DNA of 64,000 bases from Kosakonia sacchari SP1 (GTDB lineage: Bacteria; Pseudomonadota; Gammaproteobacteria; Enterobacterales; Enterobacteriaceae). The stretch spans positions 1,364,001 through 1,428,000 of the forward strand of contig NZ_CP007215.2 of assembly GCF_000300455.3 (NCBI RefSeq), read 5' to 3'. Under the pieces are notes generated by a model. It was not told where the DNA came from and did not search any database. It was given only the letters and a program-made list of their open reading frames with translations. Both the position numbers and the translations under genes were made by a program. Below are positions 31,403-43,833 of this stretch, piece by piece; within the stretch, counting starts at the first letter, position 1; each line of letters opens with the position of its first letter.

Positions 31403-32486
31403 GATTGCCAATATTAAGAAGTCTTTTGGTCGCACCCAGGTGCTGAATGATATCTCTCTGGATATCCCTTCCGGCCAGATGGTGGCGCTGCTGGGGCCGT
31501 CCGGTTCCGGTAAAACCACGTTGCTGCGTATTATTGCTGGTCTTGAGCATCAGACCAGCGGGCGCATTCGTTTTCACGGCACTGACGTTAGCCGTTTGCA
31601 TGCGCGCGAGCGCCGCGTCGGTTTTGTGTTCCAGCATTATGCGCTGTTTCGTCATATGACAGTGTTCGACAATATCGCTTTCGGTCTGACGGTGCTGCCG
31701 CGTCGAGAACGTCCTAATGCGGCGGCGATCAAAGCCAAAGTGACGCAACTGCTGGAAATGGTGCAACTGGCACATCTGGCGGAACGCTTTCCGGCGCAGC
31801 TTTCTGGCGGCCAGAAACAGCGTGTGGCGCTGGCGCGTGCGCTGGCGGTTGAACCGCAAATTTTACTGCTGGATGAACCCTTCGGTGCGCTTGATGCGCA
31901 GGTGCGTAAAGAGCTGCGTCGCTGGTTGCGCCAGTTGCATGAAGAGCTGAAATTCACCAGCGTATTCGTAACGCACGATCAGGAAGAGGCGACGGAAGTG
32001 GCCGATCGCGTGGTGGTGATGAGCCAGGGAAATATTGAACAGGCGGATGCGCCGGATCAGGTCTGGCGCGAACCCGCAACCCGCTTTGTGCTGGAGTTTA
32101 TGGGTGAGGTTAACCGCCTGAAAGGCACGGTGAGCGGCGGACAATTCCATGTTGGTGCGCACCGCTGGCCGCTTGGTTATACGCCGGCTTACCAGGGCGA
32201 TGTCGATCTGTTCCTGCGCCCGTGGGAAGTGGATGTCAGCCGTCGCACTAGCCTCGATTCTCCGCTGCCGGTACAGGTGCTTGAAGCCAGTCCAAAAGGC
32301 CATTACACCCAACTGGTTGTGCAGCCGCTGGGCTGGAACACGGAGCCGTTGACCGTGGTGATGCGTGATGAGCATCCCCCCCAGCGCGGTGAGCGTCTGT
32401 TCGTCGGCCTGCAACATGCCCGTTTATATAACGGTAACGAACGCATTGAGGCCCGCGCAGAACTTGCTCTGGCGGATTCTGCCTGA
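31392..32486 (+). CDS. cysA: Sulfate/thiosulfate ABC transporter ATPase CysA
   Basis: A 364-residue ATPase driving sulfate and thiosulfate import. It shows Walker A GPSGSGKT (35-42), the signature LSGGQ (137-141), Walker B ILLLDEP (157-163) and the H-loop VTHDQ. A C-terminal beta-rich TOBE-like domain follows from about residue 240. The start overlaps cysW by 11 nt and is preceded by AGGAGGGAAATC. Confidence 0.97.
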   Translation: MSIEIANIKKSFGRTQVLNDISLDIPSGQMVALLGPSGSGKTTLLRIIAGLEHQTSGRIRFHGTDVSRLHARERRVGFVFQHYALFRHMTVFDNIAFGLTVLPRRERPNAAAIKAKVTQLLEMVQLAHLAERFPAQLSGGQKQRVALARALAVEPQILLLDEPFGALDAQVRKELRRWLRQLHEELKFTSVFVTHDQEEATEVADRVVVMSQGNIEQADAPDQVWREPATRFVLEFMGEVNRLKGTVSGGQFHVGAHRWPLGYTPAYQGDVDLFLRPWEVDVSRRTSLDSPLPVQVLEASPKGHYTQLVVQPLGWNTEPLTVVMRDEHPPQRGERLFVGLQHARLYNGNERIEARAELALADSA

Positions 32487-32508
32487 TAGCTTAAACGGAC
32501 GTGGTTTC

Positions 32509-32551
32509 TGCCGGATAGCCTACAGCTTTACCCGGCCTACAAGCCCGGTAT
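32509..32551 (+). repeat. REP-like palindromic element
   Basis: GCCGGAT ... ACCCGGCCTACAAG has the end words of enterobacterial REP sequences (GCCGGATG ... TCCGGCCTACA). A single copy lies in the 101-nt cysA-cysM gap, immediately before a terminator-like hairpin. Confidence 0.65.
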
Positions 32552-32575
32552 GCATCCTGCGACCGGGTTTTTTAT
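32541..32575 (+). terminator. Terminator-like hairpin between cysA and cysM
   Basis: AAGCCCGGT pairs with ACCGGGTTT with one mismatch, a 12-nt loop and a run of T residues. It may end or attenuate the cysPTWA message before cysM. cysM starts only about 13 nt later, so read-through is likely. Confidence 0.6.
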
Positions 32576-32587
32576 TGGACAGCGATT

Positions 32588-33499
32588 GTGAACACATTAG
32601 AACAAACCATTGGCAATACGCCGCTGGTCAAATTGCAACGCCTGAGCCCGGACAACGGGAGTGAAATCTGGGTCAAACTGGAAGGCAACAATCCGGCGGG
32701 ATCGGTAAAAGACAGAGCGGCACTGTCGATGATTGTGCAGGCGGAAAAGCGCGGGGAGATTAAACCCGGCGACGTACTGATTGAAGCGACCAGCGGCAAT
32801 ACCGGTATCGCGCTGGCGATGATCGCCGCGCTGAAAGGCTACCGCATGAAATTGTTGATGCCGGACAATATGAGTCAGGAGCGCCGCGCTGCGATGCGCG
32901 CCTACGGTGCGGAGCTGATTCTGGTCAGCAAAGAGCAGGGCATGGAGGGCGCGCGCGATCTGGCGTTGGCCATGTCGGCGCGTGGTGAAGGTAAACTGCT
33001 CGATCAGTTTAACAACCCGGATAACCCCTACGCACATTACACCACCACCGGCCCGGAAATCTGGCGTCAAACCAGCGGGCGTATCACGCATTTTGTCTCC
33101 AGTATGGGCACTACCGGTACCATTACCGGGGTATCGCGTTTTCTGCGCGAGCAGGATAAAAAAGTGACGATTGTCGGATTACAGCCGGAAGAGGGCAGCA
33201 GTATTCCCGGTATCCGCCGCTGGCCTGCCGAGTATATGCCGGGGATTTTTAACGCGTCTCTGGTTGATGAGGTGCTGGATATCCATCAGCGTGAAGCAGA
33301 AAATATCATGCGCACGCTGGCGGTGCAGGAAGGCATTTTCTGCGGAGTCAGTTCCGGCGGCGCAGTAGCAGGGGCAATACGGGTGGCTAAAGCGAACCCG
33401 GGCGCGGTGATCGTCGCCATTATTTGCGATCGCGGCGATCGCTATCTTTCTACTGGCGTATTTGGTGAAGAGAGTTATTCGCAGGGCGCGGGGATTTAA
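32588..33499 (+). CDS. cysM: Cysteine synthase B
   Basis: CysM is a PLP enzyme that makes cysteine from O-acetylserine and sulfide and, with thiosulfate, S-sulfocysteine. The 303 residues keep the PLP lysine Lys41 in PAGSVKDRA, the TSGNTG substrate loop and the GTTGTITG phosphate loop. The start is GTG 32588, as in E. coli. It follows cysPTWA in the same direction, linking thiosulfate uptake to its use. Confidence 0.97.
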   Translation: MNTLEQTIGNTPLVKLQRLSPDNGSEIWVKLEGNNPAGSVKDRAALSMIVQAEKRGEIKPGDVLIEATSGNTGIALAMIAALKGYRMKLLMPDNMSQERRAAMRAYGAELILVSKEQGMEGARDLALAMSARGEGKLLDQFNNPDNPYAHYTTTGPEIWRQTSGRITHFVSSMGTTGTITGVSRFLREQDKKVTIVGLQPEEGSSIPGIRRWPAEYMPGIFNASLVDEVLDIHQREAENIMRTLAVQEGIFCGVSSGGAVAGAIRVAKANPGAVIVAIICDRGDRYLSTGVFGEESYSQGAGI

Positions 33500-33516
33500 C
33501 CCGTTAAGGAGACCTA

Positions 33517-34356
33517 ATGGAGATGATCCTGTTCAGGGATAAGACCCGGGCGCAGCAGGCTGATATTGTTGCCGTACAATCACAGGTTGTCTACGGGAGC
33601 GTGGGCAACAGCATAGCGGTACCGAATATTCGCCAGCACCATTTGAACGTACTGGCCGTGCCGACCGTGCTGTTCAGTAACACGCCACACTATGACACCT
33701 TTTACGGCGGCGTCATTCCCGACGAGTGGTTTAGCGGTTATTTAAAAGCGCTGGAGGAGCGTGATGTTCTGCGCAGCGTTAAAGCTGTCACGACCGGTTA
33801 TATGGGCAGTGCCAGCCAGATAAAACTGCTGGCACAGTGGCTCACGGTGCTGCGGGAAAAACATCCGCAATTGCTAATTCTGGTTGATCCGGTGATCGGC
33901 GATACCGATAGCGGCATCTACGTTAAACCAGAAATTCCGCAGGCATATTGTGAACATCTGCTGCCACTGGCGCAGGGGATCACGCCAAATGTGTTCGAGC
34001 TGGAAGTGCTGAGTGGTAAACCGTGCCGGGATTTGCAAAGTGCGATTGAGGCGGCAAAAGGCCTGTTATCGGAATCGCTGCATTGGGTGGCGATCACCAG
34101 TGCGCCGGTTGAGCAACATGATGAGCAAATCCATGTCGTACTGGTTACCGCTGATGTGGTTCATGTGAGTGGTTATCCGCGTGTGGCGACCGATCTCAAA
34201 GGTACAGGCGACCTGTTTTGTTCTGAACTGGTGAGCGGCATTGTTCAGGGAAAAGCGCTCAATGTGGCTATACAGGCTGCGGGTGATCGGGTTGTAGAAG
34301 TGATGGGATATACGCTGGAAAAAGGCCATGACGAGCTGATTCTACCGCCGCAGTAA
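33517..34356 (+). CDS. pdxK: Pyridoxal/pyridoxine/pyridoxamine kinase
   Basis: PdxK phosphorylates B6 vitamers in the PLP salvage pathway. The 279 residues show the ribokinase-like fold of the family: the N-terminal [16 protein letters not shown], the [14 protein letters not shown] active-site loop and the late GTGDLFCS motif with the catalytic Asp. It starts 17 nt after cysM behind AAGGAG and probably shares its transcript. A hairpin terminator follows. Confidence 0.96.
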   Translation: MEMILFRDKTRAQQADIVAVQSQVVYGSVGNSIAVPNIRQHHLNVLAVPTVLFSNTPHYDTFYGGVIPDEWFSGYLKALEERDVLRSVKAVTTGYMGSASQIKLLAQWLTVLREKHPQLLILVDPVIGDTDSGIYVKPEIPQAYCEHLLPLAQGITPNVFELEVLSGKPCRDLQSAIEAAKGLLSESLHWVAITSAPVEQHDEQIHVVLVTADVVHVSGYPRVATDLKGTGDLFCSELVSGIVQGKALNVAIQAAGDRVVEVMGYTLEKGHDELILPPQ

Positions 34357-34360
34357 AGCA

Positions 34361-34389
34361 AGAATGGCGCCTTTCGGCGCCATTCTTTT
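34361..34389. terminator. Bidirectional terminator between pdxK and crr
   Basis: A perfect 11-bp stem AGAATGGCGCC/GGCGCCATTCT with a TTTC loop is followed by TTTTA. The genes are convergent, so it serves both. Confidence 0.85.
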
Positions 34390-34401
34390 ATGCATTACGC
34401 A

Positions 34402-34911
34402 TTACTTTTTGATGCGGATCACCGGGGTTTCTCCCACGGTTACGCTACCAGAAAGTTTGATAAGCTCTTTGATTTCGTCCATGTTGGAGATAACCACCGG
34501 CGTCAGAGTTGACTTGGCTTTCTCTTCCAGCAGTGGCAGATCAAATTCGATTACCGGATCGCCAACTTTTACGCGCTGGCCTTCTTCTGCGATGCGTTTG
34601 AAACCTTCACCTTTCAGTTCAACGGTGTCGATACCGAAGTGAACAAACAGTTCAATGCCGCTATCGGATTCGATAGAGAAGGCATGGTTGGTTTCAAAGA
34701 TTTTACCGATAGTACCATCAACCGGGGCTACCATTTTGTTACCGGTCGGTTTGATAGCAATGCCATCACCAACGATTTTCTCAGCGAATACAACATCCGG
34801 TACATCTTCAATGTTGACGATTTCGCCAGAAAGCGGGGCAATAATCTCAATGGTTCCGGTGTCTTTTTTATCATCAGAAACCAAAGATTTCAGTTTATCG
34901 AAAAAACCCAT
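34402..34911 (-). CDS. crr: Glucose-specific PTS enzyme IIA
   Basis: EIIA-Glc receives phosphate from HPr, passes it to glucose-type IICB components, and controls adenylate cyclase and inducer exclusion. The 169 residues are essentially identical to E. coli Crr. Active-site histidines are His76 (TNHAF) and His91 (FVHFGID) counting the initiator Met. It is the last gene of ptsH-ptsI-crr, 39 nt after ptsI, and E. coli has additional crr promoters inside ptsI. Confidence 0.98.
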   Translation of the reverse strand: MGFFDKLKSLVSDDKKDTGTIEIIAPLSGEIVNIEDVPDVVFAEKIVGDGIAIKPTGNKMVAPVDGTIGKIFETNHAFSIESDSGIELFVHFGIDTVELKGEGFKRIAEEGQRVKVGDPVIEFDLPLLEEKAKSTLTPVVISNMDEIKELIKLSGSVTVGETPVIRIKK

Positions 34912-34950
34912 GATCTTCTCCTAAGCAGTAATTTGGGCGCATCTCGTGGA

Positions 34951-36678
34951 TTAGCAGATTGTTTTTTCTTCAATGAACTTGTTAACCAGCGTCATTAACT
35001 CGTCCGTTGTCGGTTGAGCAAGAGCCTGCTCTGCTAACACCTTCGCATCTTCGAAGTTTGTGTTACGAATAATCTTCTTAATGCGCGGGATAGAAATGGC
35101 GCTCATACTGAATTCATCCAGACCCATCCCCAGCAACAGAAGTGTAGCACGTTCGTCGCCAGCAAGCTCACCACACATGCCAGTCCATTTGCCTTCCGCA
35201 TGAGAAGCATCAATAACTTGCTTGATCAGGGTGAGAACAGACGGTGACATCGGCTGGTAAAGATGTGAAATCATATCATTACCACGGTCAACCGCCAGGG
35301 TGTACTGCGTCAAATCATTGGTACCGATACTAAAGAAATCGACTTCTTTCGCCAGATGGCGGGCAATTGTCGCGGCAGCAGGAGTTTCCACCATCACGCC
35401 AATTTCAATACTCTCGTCAAACGCCTTGCCTTCGTTACGCAATTCTTGTTTGTAGATCTCAATCTCTTTCTTCAGTGCGCGCACTTCTTCGACAGAGATG
35501 ATCATCGGGAACATAATTCGCAGTTTACCGAAAGCGGAAGCGCGCAGAATCGCACGTACCTGGTCGCGCAGGATCTCTTTGCGATCCATGGCGATACGTA
35601 CTGCACGCCAGCCCAGGAACGGGTTCTCTTCTTTCGGAAAATTCATGTAAGGCAGCTCTTTGTCGCCGCCAATGTCCATGGTACGAACGATAACTGCCTG
35701 AGAACCGCAAGCTTCAGCCACCGCTTTGTAGGCTTCAAACTGCTCTTCTTCAGTCGGCAGGGCGTCGCGATCCATGAACAGGAATTCGGTACGGTACAGA
35801 CCAACACCTTCAGCGCCATTGCGCTCAGCGCCCGCGATATCGCGAACGGTACCGATGTTGGCGCACACTTCCACCTGGTGACCATCAAGGGTGATCGCCG
35901 GCAGATCTTTCAGTTTCGCCAGTTCGGCTTTTTCTTCGGCAACCTGAGCCTGCGCCGCACGCAGTGTTTCAATCTCTTCGTCGCTTGGGTTAACGTAAAC
36001 TTTATTGTTAACCGCATCGAGGATCAGATAATCGCCATTTTTAACCTGAGTGGTGACGCTACCGGTGCCCACGATCGCTGGCAACTCAAGGGAGCGCGCC
36101 ATGATAGACGTGTGGGAAGTACGACCACCGATATCAGTGATAAAACCAAGCACTTTTTTCAGGTTCAACTGGGCGGTTTCTGACGGCGTCAGGTCGGCCG
36201 CAACCAGAATCACTTCTTCCTGAATTGCGCTCAGATCGATAATCGGCATACCCAGGATGTTGCGCAGCAGACGCTTACCGATGTCACGTACGTCAGCGGC
36301 ACGTTCTTTTAGGTATTCATCATCCAGCTCTTCCAGGGCTGTTGCCTGACCTTCGATAACTTCATGTGCTGCCGCATCGGCAGTCATGTTCTTATCTTTA
36401 ATCAGGGCTATGATTTCCTGCTCCAGCTCCTCATCTTCCAGCAGCATAATATGCCCTTCGAAGATGGCTTCTTTTTCTTCACCGAAAGTTTCACCCGCTT
36501 TCGTTTTGATTGCTTCCAGCTGTGCCGATGCTTTGGCACGACCGCTCAGGAAACGCTCAACTTCCTGGTCAACCTTGTCGGCAGAAATTTTCTTCCGGTC
36601 GATGACGATCTCGTCTTCTTTCAGCAGCAGTGCTTTGCCGAAAGCGATACCCGGGGATGCTAAAATGCCTGAAATCAT
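34951..36678 (-). CDS. ptsI: PTS enzyme I (phosphoenolpyruvate-protein phosphotransferase)
   Basis: Enzyme I takes phosphate from PEP and transfers it to HPr, starting all PTS sugar uptake. The 575 residues have the N-terminal phospho-His domain with His189 in GGRTSHTSI and the C-terminal PEP-binding barrel with [11 protein letters not shown] and GMCGELAGD motifs. Spacing from ptsH is 50 nt. Codon use is strongly biased, as expected for a highly expressed gene. Confidence 0.98.
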   Translation of the reverse strand: MISGILASPGIAFGKALLLKEDEIVIDRKKISADKVDQEVERFLSGRAKASAQLEAIKTKAGETFGEEKEAIFEGHIMLLEDEELEQEIIALIKDKNMTADAAAHEVIEGQATALEELDDEYLKERAADVRDIGKRLLRNILGMPIIDLSAIQEEVILVAADLTPSETAQLNLKKVLGFITDIGGRTSHTSIMARSLELPAIVGTGSVTTQVKNGDYLILDAVNNKVYVNPSDEEIETLRAAQAQVAEEKAELAKLKDLPAITLDGHQVEVCANIGTVRDIAGAERNGAEGVGLYRTEFLFMDRDALPTEEEQFEAYKAVAEACGSQAVIVRTMDIGGDKELPYMNFPKEENPFLGWRAVRIAMDRKEILRDQVRAILRASAFGKLRIMFPMIISVEEVRALKKEIEIYKQELRNEGKAFDESIEIGVMVETPAAATIARHLAKEVDFFSIGTNDLTQYTLAVDRGNDMISHLYQPMSPSVLTLIKQVIDASHAEGKWTGMCGELAGDERATLLLLGMGLDEFSMSAISIPRIKKIIRNTNFEDAKVLAEQALAQPTTDELMTLVNKFIEEKTIC

Positions 36679-36728
36679 AACCCTACCTTTACTTGTGACT
36701 GATCTTGAAAAGAACCCGTAAGTAAAAC

Positions 36729-36986
36729 TTACTCAAGTTCTGCCATCAGTTTAACCAGATGCTCAACCGCTTTTTGCTCGTCTTCGCCTTCAGCGGTCAA
36801 CGTCACAACAGTACCTTGAGTCAGGCCCAAAGTTTGCAGTTTGAACAGGCTTTTCGCGCTAGCGCTTTTGCCGTTAGAAGTCACAGTGATTTCAGAAGAG
36901 AAGCCTTTTGCTTCTTTAACAAACTGAGCAGCAGGGCGGGTATGCAGACCGTTCGGAGCGGTAATGGTAACTTCTTGCTGGAACAT
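36729..36986 (-). CDS. ptsH: Phosphocarrier protein HPr
   Basis: An 85-residue phosphocarrier between enzyme I and the sugar-specific IIA domains. The phosphorylated His15 lies in [12 protein letters not shown], and Ser46 lies in KSLFK. The sequence is practically identical to E. coli HPr. It is the first gene of the pts operon, with a 383-nt control region upstream. Confidence 0.98.
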   Translation of the reverse strand: MFQQEVTITAPNGLHTRPAAQFVKEAKGFSSEITVTSNGKSASAKSLFKLQTLGLTQGTVVTLTAEGEDEQKAVEHLVKLMAELE

Positions 36987-37155
36987 TGTATTTCCCCAAC
37001 TTATAGGTTTAGTGTTGTGGAACTAAAGTCTAGCCTGGCGGCATGACTTTAGCCTGTATTGTTAGCGCCGGCGCAACGGGACAAACTACAGAAGCCTGCC
37101 TGGCGCAACCAAACGCTGGCGCTTCTGGCTGCTGACGTTTCGCTAGTCATTAAAC

Positions 37156-37191
37156 ATTATGCAGCGAAAGGCAGAATTGAACCAAATCATA
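37156..37191 (-). promoter_or_regulatory. Upstream pts promoter (P0-like) with CRP site
   Basis: On the minus strand TATGATTTGGTTCAAT (37191-37176) resembles a CRP site (TGTGA-N6-TCACA, 7 of 10 conserved bases) and is followed by a CATAAT -10 at 37161-37156. A TTGGTT -35-like hexamer lies within the CRP site, 18 nt from the -10. cAMP-CRP activation of the pts operon is established in E. coli. Confidence 0.65.
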
Positions 37192-37316
37192 AAATCGATT
37201 CAGCTTGGTGAAATCTTGCCTTCGATTAATTTCGCGCATCAAAATAAATGTGATGGTTAAATACCAGACCAGGAGGTTTCAGGCAATGCCAGGTAGGACG
37301 AAAATTTGATATATGC

Positions 37317-37347
37317 CACAAAAAAGCACCGCAATCGGTGCTTTTTT
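37317..37347 (-). terminator. Terminator of cysK
   Basis: AAAAAGCACCG/CGGTGCTTTTT forms an 11-bp hairpin with a 4-nt loop and U-runs on both strands, 23 nt after the cysK stop. Confidence 0.85.
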
Positions 37348-37369
37348 GTGCTGATTTAACAATCTGGCA

Positions 37370-38341
37370 TCACTGTTGCAGTTCTTTTTCAGTAAACAGA
37401 TCGGCAAACAACGCGGTGCTCAAATAACGCTCGCCAGAAGAAGGCAAAATCACCACGATATTCTTATTGGTAAAGGTTTCGTCTTCTTGCAATTTCAGCG
37501 CCGCCGCAACGGCAGCACCCGAAGAGATACCCGCCAGAATACCTTCCTCTTCCATCAAACGACGCGCGGTGCTGATGGCTTCTTCGTTGGTGATTTTGAC
37601 AACTTTATCGATCAGTTTCAAATCCAGGTTGCCGGGAATAAAGCCTGCGCCGATGCCCTGAATTTTGTGCGGGCCAGGTTTCAGCTCTTCGCCTGCCAGC
37701 GCCTGGGAAATAACCGGTGAATCAGTTGGCTCGACCGCGACGGTGATCAGGTCAGTTTTGCCTTTGGTATTTTTGATATAACGCGTTACGCCGGTCAGCG
37801 TACCGCCAGTGCCTACGCCGGAGATAAACACATCAACTTGGCCATCTGTGTCTTCCCAGATTTCCGGGCCGGTGGTTTTTTCATGAATTTCCGGGTTAGC
37901 CGGGTTACTGAATTGCTGCAACAGCAGGAATTTCGCCGGATCGCTGGCGACAATTTCTTCCGCTTTCTGAATCGCGCCTTTCATGCCTTTTGCACCTTCC
38001 GTCAGTACCAGGTTCGCGCCTAATGCCTTTAGCAATTTACGGCGTTCGATACTCATGGTTTCCGGCATGGTCAGCGTCAGTTTGTAGCCGCGTGCAGCTG
38101 CGACATAGGCCAGTGCGATCCCGGTGTTGCCACTGGTTGGTTCAACCAGTTCTACGCCCGGTTTCAGTACCCCGCGTTTTTCGGCATCCCAAATCATATT
38201 GGCACCGATACGGCATTTTACGCTGAAGCTTGGGTTACGTGATTCGACCTTCGCCAGAATGCGGCCGTTACCGATGCGGTTCAGTCGAACCAGCGGCGTA
38301 TGACCAATCGTCAACGAGTTGTCTTCAAAAATCTTACTCAT
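37370..38341 (-). CDS. cysK: Cysteine synthase A (O-acetylserine sulfhydrylase)
   Basis: CysK makes cysteine from O-acetylserine and sulfide and forms the cysteine synthase complex with CysE. The 323 residues keep the PLP lysine Lys42 (FSVKCRIG), the TSGNTG loop, GTGGTLTG and the C-terminal SSGERYLST. The upstream 140 nt should carry the CysB-dependent promoter; I found no clear -10/-35 pair, but a 10-bp inverted repeat there may form a leader hairpin. It lies downstream of cysZ on the same strand, as in E. coli. Confidence 0.98.
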   Translation of the reverse strand: MSKIFEDNSLTIGHTPLVRLNRIGNGRILAKVESRNPSFSVKCRIGANMIWDAEKRGVLKPGVELVEPTSGNTGIALAYVAAARGYKLTLTMPETMSIERRKLLKALGANLVLTEGAKGMKGAIQKAEEIVASDPAKFLLLQQFSNPANPEIHEKTTGPEIWEDTDGQVDVFISGVGTGGTLTGVTRYIKNTKGKTDLITVAVEPTDSPVISQALAGEELKPGPHKIQGIGAGFIPGNLDLKLIDKVVKITNEEAISTARRLMEEEGILAGISSGAAVAAALKLQEDETFTNKNIVVILPSSGERYLSTALFADLFTEKELQQ

Positions 38342-38375
38342 AGCCCGTCCTTAACTGTATGAAATTTGGGAACCA

Positions 38376-38437
38376 CCTCAGCATACGCACTTACTGTTGT
38401 TGGGGAAGTAAGGAAATCGCATATCTATATGCTGAGG
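38376..38437 (-). repeat. Inverted repeat in the cysK leader region
   Basis: CCTCAGCATA (38376-38385) and its exact complement TATGCTGAGG (38428-38437) enclose 42 nt upstream of cysK. The arms could pair in the mRNA or mark a protein site. CysB sites are poorly conserved, so no factor is assigned. Confidence 0.5.
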
Positions 38438-38481
38438 CGAAATAATGCTAATCAGTATGGAATAAGAAACGGAATAAATCC

Positions 38482-39243
38482 TTATCGCCAAACCGCGTGT
38501 TTTTCCCGATAGCAATCGACCCACATCGCTGTTGCGCCACACACCGCTACGGGCATCACAACCAAATTCAACACCGGAATCATCGTAAAGAGGCTGGTGA
38601 GCGCACCGAATTGCATATTAATAACCTTGCGTTCGCGCAAGGAAACGCGCATCGCTTTAAACGGCACCTTATGGTTATCAAACGGATAGTCGCAATATTG
38701 GATAGCTAACATCCACGCACTGAACAGGAACCACAGCACCGGGGCGACGGTTTGCCCAATACCGGGAATAAAATAAAGCACCAGCAACAGCAAGGCGCGG
38801 GGCAGATACCAGGCCAGTTTTTGCCATTCGCGCTTCATGATGCGAGGTACATCTTTGAGCAGCCCAAAAACGCCGACGTCGGGCGGTGTCGCGCCGGTAA
38901 GGCGTGCTTCCAGTTGTTCTGCCAGCAAGCCATTAAAGGGAGCGGCAATCCAGTTCGCAAGGGTTGAGAAGAAGTAGCCGAAGACCAACAGAATTGAGAT
39001 AACGGCGATTGGCCACAGTAAATAGCTCAGCCATTGCAGCCAGTCCGGCACATGGCTCATCAGCGAAGGGATCCAACTATCCAGGCGGGTAAATAGCCAC
39101 CAGAACGCGCCACCCATCAGCAAAATATTTACCATTAACGGCAAGATCACAAAGCGACGAATGCCTGGCAGTGTGACCAGTTTCCAGCCCTGGGAAAAGT
39201 AAAACATGCCGCTGCGAGCAACAGACGGGGATGATGAAACCAT
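38482..39243 (-). CDS. cysZ: Sulfate transporter CysZ
   Basis: CysZ is an inner-membrane sulfate channel/transporter feeding cysteine synthesis. The 253 residues have several hydrophobic helices, including two long membrane helices near the N-terminus (about 30-50 and 70-95) and two helix-forming hydrophobic stretches (about 145-185), with the family motif [15 protein letters not shown]. It equals E. coli CysZ in length and position (cysZ-cysK). Confidence 0.97.
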   Translation of the reverse strand: MVSSSPSVARSGMFYFSQGWKLVTLPGIRRFVILPLMVNILLMGGAFWWLFTRLDSWIPSLMSHVPDWLQWLSYLLWPIAVISILLVFGYFFSTLANWIAAPFNGLLAEQLEARLTGATPPDVGVFGLLKDVPRIMKREWQKLAWYLPRALLLLVLYFIPGIGQTVAPVLWFLFSAWMLAIQYCDYPFDNHKVPFKAMRVSLRERKVINMQFGALTSLFTMIPVLNLVVMPVAVCGATAMWVDCYREKHAVWR

Positions 39244-39469
39244 AATCTGGCCATACTCCTTTCATGACGACCGAAAACTGCAGCTTATAATATTCATCAG
39301 ACGGGGGAAACCCGTTCGGAAATGTTCGAAAAAACAGCAAAAAGCACAATTTCGTTCATCTTTATGCTGCGAAAGACACGCGCGCACTTGCACTTGACGT
39401 AATGGGCAAATACTCTTAGTGAGTAAATGTTTGCCGTGGTGGCAAGGTGTTAGAACAACAGAGAATATA

Positions 39470-40453
39470 ATGATGCAGGATTTGCGTCTGATATTAATCA
39501 TTGTTGGCGCGATCGCCATAATTGCTTTGCTGGTTCATGGGTTTTGGACCAGTCGCAAAGAACGTTCGTCCATGTTCCGGGATCGCCCATTAAAACGCAT
39601 GAAGTCGAGACGTGACGACGAGTTGGATGACGAGGACGTCGAAGAAGACGAAGGCGTAGGTGAAGTGCGTGTTCATAAAGTGAATCACGCGCCGGGAGCC
39701 AGTAACGAGCAGGACGCGCCGCGTCAGCACCAATATCAGCCGCCTTATGCGTCGGCACAGCCACGCCCGTCGGCACCGCCTGTTCAACCTGAAGAGCCAC
39801 CGCACCACGCGCAGCAGCCTTATTCCCAGCAGCAGCCGGAGCGCCCGGCGCAAGCACCTGCCTTTGAAACGCAGCCGGTGCGTCACGCGCCGCAACAGCC
39901 TTTAGCGCCACAACAGCCAATGGCACCTCAGCAGCCTGCGCCGCAGTATCAATCGCAACCTGAAATTGCGCAGCCCGCGTCTCAGCCGGAACCTGAGCCG
40001 GTTGTCGAAGCGCCGGTGGAAAAACCGCAGCGCAAAGAAACCGTGATTATCATGAACGTTGCTGCACACCATGGCAGCATGTTGAATGGCGAAGTGCTGC
40101 TGAACAGCATTTTGCAGGCCGGGTTTAAATTCGGCGACATGAGCATTTTTCACCGTCATCTTAGCCCGGACGGCAGTGGCCCGGCGCTTTTCAGCCTGGC
40201 CAATATGGTTAATCCCGGCACGTTTGATGTCGAAACGATGAGCGAGATGGCAACGCCAGGCGTCACCATCTTTATGCAGGTGCCTTCCTATGGCGACGAG
40301 TTGCAAAACTTTAAACTGATGCTGCAATCCGCACAGCATATCGCCGATGAAGTCGGCGGCGTAGTGCTGGACGATCAGCGTCGGATGATGACGCCGCAGA
40401 AATTACGTGAATACCAGGATCGTATTCGCGAGGTCAAAGACGCCAACGCGTAA
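39470..40453 (+). CDS. zipA: Cell division protein ZipA
   Basis: ZipA anchors and bundles FtsZ at the septum. The 327 residues show a short periplasmic N-terminus, one membrane segment (about 6-24), a basic/acidic stretch, a Pro/Gln-rich linker (about 85-180) with repeated QQP words, and the globular FtsZ-binding domain (about 187-327, from [13 protein letters not shown]). The start is ATG 39470, matching the MMQDLRLIL of E. coli. The frame upstream to 39419 is not conserved. Confidence 0.97.
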   Translation: MMQDLRLILIIVGAIAIIALLVHGFWTSRKERSSMFRDRPLKRMKSRRDDELDDEDVEEDEGVGEVRVHKVNHAPGASNEQDAPRQHQYQPPYASAQPRPSAPPVQPEEPPHHAQQPYSQQQPERPAQAPAFETQPVRHAPQQPLAPQQPMAPQQPAPQYQSQPEIAQPASQPEPEPVVEAPVEKPQRKETVIIMNVAAHHGSMLNGEVLLNSILQAGFKFGDMSIFHRHLSPDGSGPALFSLANMVNPGTFDVETMSEMATPGVTIFMQVPSYGDELQNFKLMLQSAQHIADEVGGVVLDDQRRMMTPQKLREYQDRIREVKDANA

Positions 40454-40482
40454 CGGGACCACGAACATTATTTCCTTCCAGA

Positions 40483-40507
40483 ACCCCCGCCAGTCGGGGG
40501 TTTTTTA
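40483..40507 (+). terminator. Terminator of zipA
   Basis: CCCCCG/CGGGGG with a 5-nt loop and six T residues, 30 nt after the zipA stop and 17 nt before ligA. Confidence 0.85.
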
Positions 40508-40514
40508 TCATTGA

Positions 40515-42542
<2,028 letters not shown>

Positions 42543-42758
42543 ATGGAAAAGGAACAACTCGTCGAGATTGCTAACACCATCATGCCGTTTGGTAAATACC
42601 AGGGGCGGCGGCTTATCGATCTGCCCGAAGAGTATCTGCTGTGGTTTGCCCGGAAGGATTCGTTTCCCGCCGGGCGGCTGGGCGAGTTGATGCAAATAAC
42701 GTTACTGATCAAAACGGAAGGGCTGAGCCATCTGGTGCAGCCCCTGAAACGCGGTTAG
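42543..42758 (+). CDS. ypeB: DUF3820 protein YpeB
   Basis: A 71-residue cytosolic protein nearly identical to E. coli YpeB, with the DUF3820 core MPFGKYQGRRLIDLPEEYL. Some relatives of this fold are nuclease-associated, but the function of YpeB is unknown. Its ATG abuts the ligA stop, so it is translationally coupled. Its last 4 nt overlap the convergent yfeH stop. Confidence 0.94.
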   Translation: MEKEQLVEIANTIMPFGKYQGRRLIDLPEEYLLWFARKDSFPAGRLGELMQITLLIKTEGLSHLVQPLKRG

Positions 42759-43744
42759 GCTTTCGCCGCTTCCTGCGCCTGCTGTTGCTCCGTTTGACGT
42801 TTATAACGGCGCGCCAGCACGGCGCAGACCATCAACTGAATCTGATGGAAGATCATCAGCGGCAGCACCATCATCCCGATCACCGACGTCGGGAACAGAA
42901 TGTTGGCCATAGGAATACCGTTGGCGAGGCTCTTTTTCGAACCGCAGAAAACAATGGTGATTTCATCGGCTTTGTTGAACCCGCACTTACGCGCCACTAC
43001 CACGTTCACCACGATGACAATCGCCAGCAACACCAGGCTCGCTATGACAATAAACAGCAGTGAACCGACGCCCACTTTATGCCAGATACCGTTCACCACC
43101 GCTTCGCTAAAGGCGGTGTAAACCACCAGCAGAATCGACGTCTGGTCGGTTTTTGAAATCCACTTCTTATGTTTCGCCACAAAAGCGCCGGTCCACGGGC
43201 GAGAAAGATGACCAAGCACAAACGGCAACAGCAGTTGCAGCATGATCTTACCCACTTGCTCAAGGCTGCCTCCAGCGCCGTGCAGATCCATCAGCAGGCC
43301 AACCAGCAGCGGCGACAAGAAGATGCCGAGTAAGCTGGAAGCTGATGCTGAGCACACCGCCGCCGCGACATTACCGCCCGCCAGTGAGGTAAAGGCAATC
43401 GCCGACTGAACGGTCGCAGGCAGAATGCACAAATACAGAAAACCGGTGTACAGCTCCTGGCTGACATTCACCGGCGACCACCAGACAAACAGCACGCCGA
43501 GCGCCGGGAAAAGCACAAACGTGCTGCACATTACCCAAAGATGCAAACGCCAGTGGCTACCGCCAGCGATGATCGCCTCGCGTGACAGTTTTGCGCCGTG
43601 CATAAAAAACAACAGTGCAATCGCGGCGGTGGTCAGCCCTTCGAAAAACGGCACAAAACCGCCGCGCGCCGGGAATAAAGAGGCCAGCAAAACGGTACAC
43701 ACCAGCGTGAGCGTAAAAGGATCAAGGATACGAAAAAGTTTCAT
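42755..43744 (-). CDS. yfeH: Bile acid:sodium symporter-family protein YfeH
   Basis: A 329-residue inner-membrane protein with about ten hydrophobic helices, of the BASS/SBF-like family. The conserved FCGSKKSLANGIPMANILFP sits in the crossover region. The substrate is unknown. ATG 43744 (MKLFRILDPF) has CAGGAG 7 nt upstream, while GTG 43750 lacks homology support. It is divergent from the LysR regulator yfeR, 89 nt apart, a typical regulator-target pair. Confidence 0.93.
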   Translation of the reverse strand: MKLFRILDPFTLTLVCTVLLASLFPARGGFVPFFEGLTTAAIALLFFMHGAKLSREAIIAGGSHWRLHLWVMCSTFVLFPALGVLFVWWSPVNVSQELYTGFLYLCILPATVQSAIAFTSLAGGNVAAAVCSASASSLLGIFLSPLLVGLLMDLHGAGGSLEQVGKIMLQLLLPFVLGHLSRPWTGAFVAKHKKWISKTDQTSILLVVYTAFSEAVVNGIWHKVGVGSLLFIVIASLVLLAIVIVVNVVVARKCGFNKADEITIVFCGSKKSLANGIPMANILFPTSVIGMMVLPLMIFHQIQLMVCAVLARRYKRQTEQQQAQEAAKA

Positions 43745-43833
43745 GTGCACTCCTGAAAGTCGGTGTCGCTATTGTGCTTTTTCTGTTTTGAGAAATAAAA
43801 TTGATTTATTGCATCCATTCATGAATTTATAAG

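Larger units (their letters stand above)
36987..37369. other. pts control region and cysK 3' flank, no gene
   Basis: No coding sequence seen. Reading leftward toward ptsH it contains the upstream promoter P0 (-10 CATAAT at 37156-37161), a CRP-like site at 37176-37191, and a TAGACT -10-like hexamer at 37027-37032 that fits the proximal promoter P1. The cysK terminator lies at its right end. The layout resembles the E. coli pts promoter region. Confidence 0.7.
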
